NCBI GenBank assembly: GCA_032191485.1
Contig: JAVDOI010000019.1
Location: 8,442,784 to 8,506,783, forward strand
Direction: 5' to 3'
Source: Leptoclinus maculatus
Taxonomy: Eukaryota > Chordata > Actinopteri > Perciformes > Stichaeidae
Length of the DNA stretch: 64,000 bases
The position numbers were made by a program, and so were the translations under genes. Shown here piece by piece: positions 58,856 to 64,000 of the stretch (its first letter is position 1; every line of letters starts with the position of its first letter). The notes below the pieces were generated by a model. The model made no database searches. It was not told the origin of the DNA and was given only the letters and a program-made list of their open reading frames with translations.

Positions 58856-61800
58856 CATACCTTCACGATTTCTCCCTTTTTGGTCACAAAACGGCTCATC
58901 TAACTGCTTATCACTGTTGCTGCTCCCACCAAACTTGCATTACTGGAAGTTGTAACCACCAGACAGTTGTCTGCCAATTGCACAAAAGCAGTCCTAAAAA
59001 CTTCATCCACAAAGACCCTTTTCATATTAGTGATATTATTCTGTCATTACCCTCCTGCGGTCTGTGGATGTGCCACAGCCACAGTTAATACCCAAGAATG
59101 ATAGCCAAACTCCGAGCCTCTATTTGATTATAATCCATCTCCCTCATCAAAGATCAGCCCCTCTGATTGCTTTGTGCTGTGTTTGACAAGATTAAGCCCG
59201 TTTCCCTTTTGTTAAACATGACGATTGTGTTAGATATGGTGCTTTTTTGAACTGCTGTACTACTAGACAATATGAGCTGGACTAATATATCTCTATTTCA
59301 TACATTCTAACTGTATTGATATCTCTTGGCTGCATTGCATTGTGGAGAAATGGTTTGTTTGGATTTGGTCATGTACAAACGGGTATGATCAGTTCCTGCA
59401 GACGTGGCTCTATGAACTTTAAAAAGGACTTTAGTTTGCAAAAGTATCTACTTCATGAAAATAGGAGGTATGCCCAGACTACTTGTAATTTGCAAGTTTC
59501 TATTTGTAGAATTCCTAATATAACAGGAAGACACTAAGGTTTGGGAAGGAATCAAATGCTTTGTAATTTTTTCATTTATTTAAGACAACTGCTTGGGGGG
59601 GGGGGGGGATATCATGCTCTGTTTGAATGTAAAAACACAGGAATTGTTAAGATTAGAAAACGTACCCTGTAAAACATCCATCTGCGTTTGAACGTATATT
59701 GTTTCAGGCAGTTAAACCATGCATAGTATGGGTGCTTTTTTTGAGAAATGTTTTGCCTCCTATTGAATTACTTATTCTGTGCTAAAGATCTATTCTTGTC
59801 GTTTCCCTTTTTGAATGCTGTTTTTTTTTCTGCGTTTGTACTGAGGCCTTATAGTAAATAAATCTAAACTTGAATCTGATTATTGCATCACAGCAAAATG
59901 ATGATCCTTGAGAGAGAGAGGCAGTTATTGTTTGATTATGAGTTTCCCCAAAACCGCATTGAGGTACCTCTCCTTGTTCTGTTTGCCGGAAACTGCTGCA
60001 AAACAATTGTGTTTGCTACTTCTAACCCCATATGTGTACAGTTAACTGAAGTTGCATTACATGATTAAAGTCCTCCAACAGCTGCCATGGGGAGACACTG
60101 CCAAGTCATTAAGGCATTTCACTCTTAAACTCAATTAAACCAAAACTGGTGAATCAGCTTTCAGTTTGGACATGAACTGCGAGTCAGTTTCCAACCAGAC
60201 CAATCCGCAAACTATGGGGAGTGACGGATAACATCTTTCGCCAAATCTCAAAACTCTTTGTCAACACCTAGCCTATTTTAAAAAGCCTAAAAGTAAACTG
60301 CCTGGCTTCTCTCTCATCACATATTCTTCCCGAAACAATATTTGCCAGCAATGCTTTGCATTTAGAAAATTCAAACGACCAATGACAGCTTGGCAGTGAT
60401 GCATTCATCCATTGAGGTGAAGGAATGGTTCATGTTGACGTCTGAGTGAAGGAGAAAGGTGTCAACTATTGCACAGCTGACATGAAAGGGTGTCTGTGCC
60501 AAGCAAGTTAATCTACGGCCTTCACCTTCAAGTATTCAGTGTTAAAAGAATACAGCTGGGTCTATTGTTAGGCCTTTGTAAAGGAGCATTGGGTATATAA
60601 TGTTCTATCAACTGTTGACAGCTAAAGACCTATCAAAAGAAAGTGTGTTTTCACTCGTCACTCAGTACAATAATCAATGTCATCTTTCATTTGATTAGTA
60701 TTGAACAGGAACCTTATCAAACCCCTGCTGGTATATTATATCCATTTAGTGTTATCTAGCTGTGTAATGCCTCATATCAACAGATGACTTGCTTTTGTCA
60801 GGTGAATCTGTAGAGGCTGTTGAAAGCAGGTAGTTTGGCAGAGGAAGAAACATCCAGGCATTTAGCTTGGCAAGCAGCGCCCAGAGATTGAACTTCTGTC
60901 CTTCAAGCTCTAACAGGATAACACATTTGTAGTCATTTGCATACTAGCTGACCTGCATTATGTATGCGTTCACAAAATGCAACCAAGTGCGTTCACGTGA
61001 AAATAGCTGCGTGTGTGTGTATACATGCGAACCTTTACTTGCACACGTACACACAAAAACCTTTGACCCTGCATTTTAATGGAGCATTGCCTACGATATA
61101 TTCCCAGTGTCATGTGCGCAATAAAAAACAACAACTTTAATCCTGTTAATAATATATGTGCAAGACAAGAAATAGTTTCTTTCCAGCAGAGATCTAGCTG
61201 TGATATTTGGTTTTCTCTTTATCCCTTTTCCTGATAAAGGAACTTGTCTTTCTTGTTTCCATGATGTTTTACAAAAGCCATTGACCAGATTAAATCCAAT
61301 AGTTATCAATAAAATTGCCACTGGTTCACTTACACCAGCATCTGCACTGCCCAACTGAAAAGTGAACTGCTTCGGACTCTTAGTCAAAAACGGTCTTTTG
61401 AAGTTCACATTTGCAGTATTGTTTTGTAATTAGAGTAACAAGCACAGACTCCTGTACACTGTGGAAGGCATTATTCAAAACGTTCATTCCTCTTCTGCAT
61501 TACAACATTTTGGAGGTAGAGTAGATCTTCAAAAATACTATTTCTGCAAACAAGTTAACCTCCAGCTAACGAAAAGCAGAAGCCGTCCTCATCTATTTAT
61601 TTTGGACTTTGGAGTTGGAATGTGACTCTGTTGCAGTCCACCCTTCATTTCACCCTCTGCTTTCATTCCATTACTCTAATCAAGCGAAAGCATCATATTG
61701 GATTTTTGACCACAACAGGAACTTCACATATCTCTTATACTTTCTGTGTGTTTGTCAAATAGTCTGGGCCACACTGAGGGATAGAAAGCACATCACACAC

Positions 61801-62970
61801 AAAAGCAAACAAAGATAAGTCTCTTCTGTGAAAACTTTCCCACATTTCTGTTTACAGCCCACACATCAGCTAGCTGCTGTTGTAAAAAGCCACCACGTTA
61901 TATTTTGCAGGTCCCATTGCTTTAAAAAAAGAAATGGGAGACGGTAAAAAACGAATAAATTAAAAAAAGTTGCCTTTACATGGTAATATAAAAAGGTAAT
62001 TTGGAAACAATCAGGCGAACCTTGCAATAAAGATCTTGAACAGAAACGGTCGTTTTCAGGGGTTTACTGCGTATATGTAGCCACAGGCTATGACCGCAGT
62101 TGCCTGGCGACTTTCTTCTCATGCCACTCCCCTCATCTCTGACCCAGAAGCCCCGGCAGTCGCACAAAAGGATTGGCTGAGATTACTGTGCTCCACTGCT
62201 TTAAAAAACGACCTGCCCAGGGGCAAATTTGATTGGTTAAAAACACGGCATCTGTGGCTATTTTCCATGTGGAAAAATGGAAGCCCACAGCAATGCGTCA
62301 GTGGAGCAGGTTCATAATGCATATTTATACCTGCAGCCTGTGGAGCATTTATACTTTTACACTTTTCATTTATGTGTTGCTTCTTATCTACTAACCCCTG
62401 GCTGTGTTTCTCATTTATGTGGGCAGATTTGCCTTTTGTGTATTTTTTTGACTATTATCATATTCATTTTCTGCTGCTCACCTTGTGGAGAAAAGCTCCA
62501 GGGAATTAATGAAAGCAGGTGGCAAAGAAAAAGAAAGGAGCAACCCTAATATCAAACTTTTTTGAAAGACTTTCCTTTGCTTGATTTTTCTATTGTACGG
62601 TTTACACAGACAGAGTATTTTACCTGCACTGTAATCCCAATATTGCATTTTTTGGTGTTGACAAACCTCTTAAAGATGAGATATGTTAAATCTTGCTGGC
62701 TAGTTGGACTGCACTTTAGAGAAGTTCCGTTGATATTCTTCAAATCATCTTCATTGATATTATCTTTGTCCATTTTGGCGTTCTTGAACACATGTTGTGT
62801 CTATGACAAATCCTAGAATCCTGAACTGTGCCCTGTGGAGTAATTTACAACGTGATGAAGATGTAAAGGTGAAGTGGAGCCTCCTCACTGACACACACTA
62901 CCACAAGACCGATCAAAGGATGAGATCAACATGTTCTCCTATCTTGAATAAGGTGCTATAAAAAAAAAAC
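58856..62970. other. Intergenic, nothing supported
   Basis: AT-rich non-coding DNA with a 14-base G run at 59595-59608. No RNA gene recognised. Confidence 0.4.
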
Positions 62971-62984
62971 CAGCTCATTATGGG

Positions 62985-63400
62985 CTCTGTTTTGAATGAA
63001 TTGTAATCATATGCTGATAAGATCACAGCAATTTCCTCTTGGTTCACAACCTTTAAAACGATCCCTCTCTGGGTGTAATTCCATTGCTAATTGGTGAGAG
63101 TTGAGGCAGGAACGATTATGAACTGTGCAATTATTCAAATTGGATATACTGTAGAGAGCAATAATGCATCTCTCGTCTGTTACCAAGAGAGCCTCGAAGC
63201 ACAGACGGAGTGATTTGCAGCGCTACAGCTTTTTGACTGACATCAAATCGAACAATGCTGTAATGGCAATGGAAATCTGTGCAGATACAATTGCTTGCTG
63301 CCATTATGCACCAGGGCCTCTTTTGCTTTTGTGGAGAAGACACAAAATTGCTATGCTATTATCTAACCGTTCTCCTCCTCTTCTCATCATCTCTTCTTGA
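62985..63400. other. Candidate conserved non-coding element near the right edge
   Basis: A non-repetitive stretch with several homeodomain-type cores (GTGTAATTCC, GCTAATTGG, GCAATTATTC, ATAATGCATC). No coding resemblance in the frames that cross it. Confidence 0.25.
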
Positions 63401-63443
63401 ATAAAGTTGCCCTCAGAGAGCGATAAGCAGGGAGTGGAGAGAC

Positions 63444-63464
63444 TTTTTTTTTTTTTTTTTTTTT
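63444..63464. repeat. T homopolymer (21)
   Basis: Run of 21 T. A second T run of about 19 lies at 63848-63866, shortly before the candidate splice acceptor. Confidence 0.95.
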
Positions 63465-63952
63465 AAAGATACCTTACACAAACCTGTGTTGGTTGTCGGA
63501 AAGACTGATGAGGGAAGTGTGTGTGTGATGTGTGTGTGTGTTTGTCTGTCTATCTGCAAAACAGAGGAGGATAGAGAAATGTATTTGGGCTCGTTCTTGA
63601 GCCCGTGACCCAGTGGAGATTGAAGGGATTTCCTGTTCTGTATGTCGCCTACACAGTCAACCCCTCCTACTATCGCTGCTGTCGTTTACCTTCGTACTTG
63701 ACCCTCAGACTATCCAAAATCCTCTCCCACTCCTTCTCACCGTTCGCAGTCTCTTTCTCTCCCACACCATCGCTATTTCCTCCTTCCATTACTCCCTCCC
63801 ATCATCATCCGTCTGTCTGCTTTCCTGACTCTTCAACTCTCCTGCTGTTTTTTTTTTTTTTTTTTTACACTTTACTCCCTTGATTTCACTTGTCTGTTTC
63901 CTCCTTTCAATCACCCCTCCTTCTTCTCTTCACTTCTTCCTCTTTTCTTCAG

Positions 63953-64000
63953 TCCATCCACTCCCCAAGGGAGAAGTATGGGTCTGATGAACATGGAGAG
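63953..64000 (+). CDS. Possible first part of an exon running off the right edge
   Basis: A long polypyrimidine run (about 63,895-63,950) ends in TTTTCTTCAG at 63943-63952, a near-ideal splice acceptor. The 48 bases after it are open in two frames, reading SIHSPREKYGSDEHGE or PSTPQGRSMGLMNME. The second contains ATG codons, so 5' UTR plus start is also possible. The gene cannot be identified from this. A pyrimidine-rich chance match cannot be excluded. Confidence 0.35.

Noticed and set aside
1..64000. CRISPR arrays, bacterial operons or prophage-like modules
   Set aside because: None are present. The repeats are microsatellites and eukaryotic transposons, and the gene structure is vertebrate.

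Overview
This window is genomic DNA from a ray-finned fish, most likely a percomorph teleost. The evidence is an intron-rich vertebrate gene, dense CA/GT microsatellites, and several interspersed repeats whose sequences I recognise as common in percomorph genomes. There is no prokaryotic-type gene density. Almost all short open frames here are chance frames in non-coding DNA.

Two elements carry the biology. The first is nrf1 (nuclear respiratory factor 1) on the minus strand. I could rebuild it from eleven coding exons between 32,147 and 21,896. All splice phases agree and they give an intact 500-residue product. A candidate non-coding first exon and promoter lie near 34.26-34.6 kb, and the 3' UTR runs to about 20.9 kb. 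The second is the miR-183/miR-96/miR-182 cluster on the plus strand (13.93-14.83 kb). All three hairpins and both arms of each are visible. The two transcription units converge, as they do in mammals, where this cluster also lies just beyond the 3' end of NRF1. A candidate promoter and first exon for the primary microRNA lie near 10.3-10.6 kb.

Layout: 1-3.2 kb looks like the end of a plus-strand transcript with poly(A) signals. By mammalian synteny this could be the ube2h 3' UTR, but that is unproven. 4.6-5.6 kb is a short piggyBac-like non-autonomous element with TTAA ends. 5.6-13.9 kb is the upstream domain of the microRNA cluster. 14.8-19.2 kb is unannotated. 19.26-20.8 kb is a collapsed BEL/Pao-like LTR retrotransposon wedged between the cluster and nrf1. 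20.9-34.6 kb is nrf1, with one LINE fragment and one dispersed repeat in its introns. 34.6-64 kb is a gene-poor region with a broken non-LTR retrotransposon (47.8-49.4 kb), several other dispersed repeats, and a few blocks that look like conserved non-coding elements. A strong splice acceptor at 63,951 may open an exon of a further gene running off the right edge.

Functionally the two units are independent as far as sequence shows. nrf1 encodes a DNA-binding activator of nuclear genes for mitochondrial function. The microRNA cluster is known for expression in sensory hair cells and photoreceptors. No unknown protein-coding system was found. The observations most worth checking are the compact microRNA cluster with its candidate promoter, the repeated NRF1 half-sites at nrf1's own 5' end, and the possible regulatory blocks at 43.6-45.3 kb.
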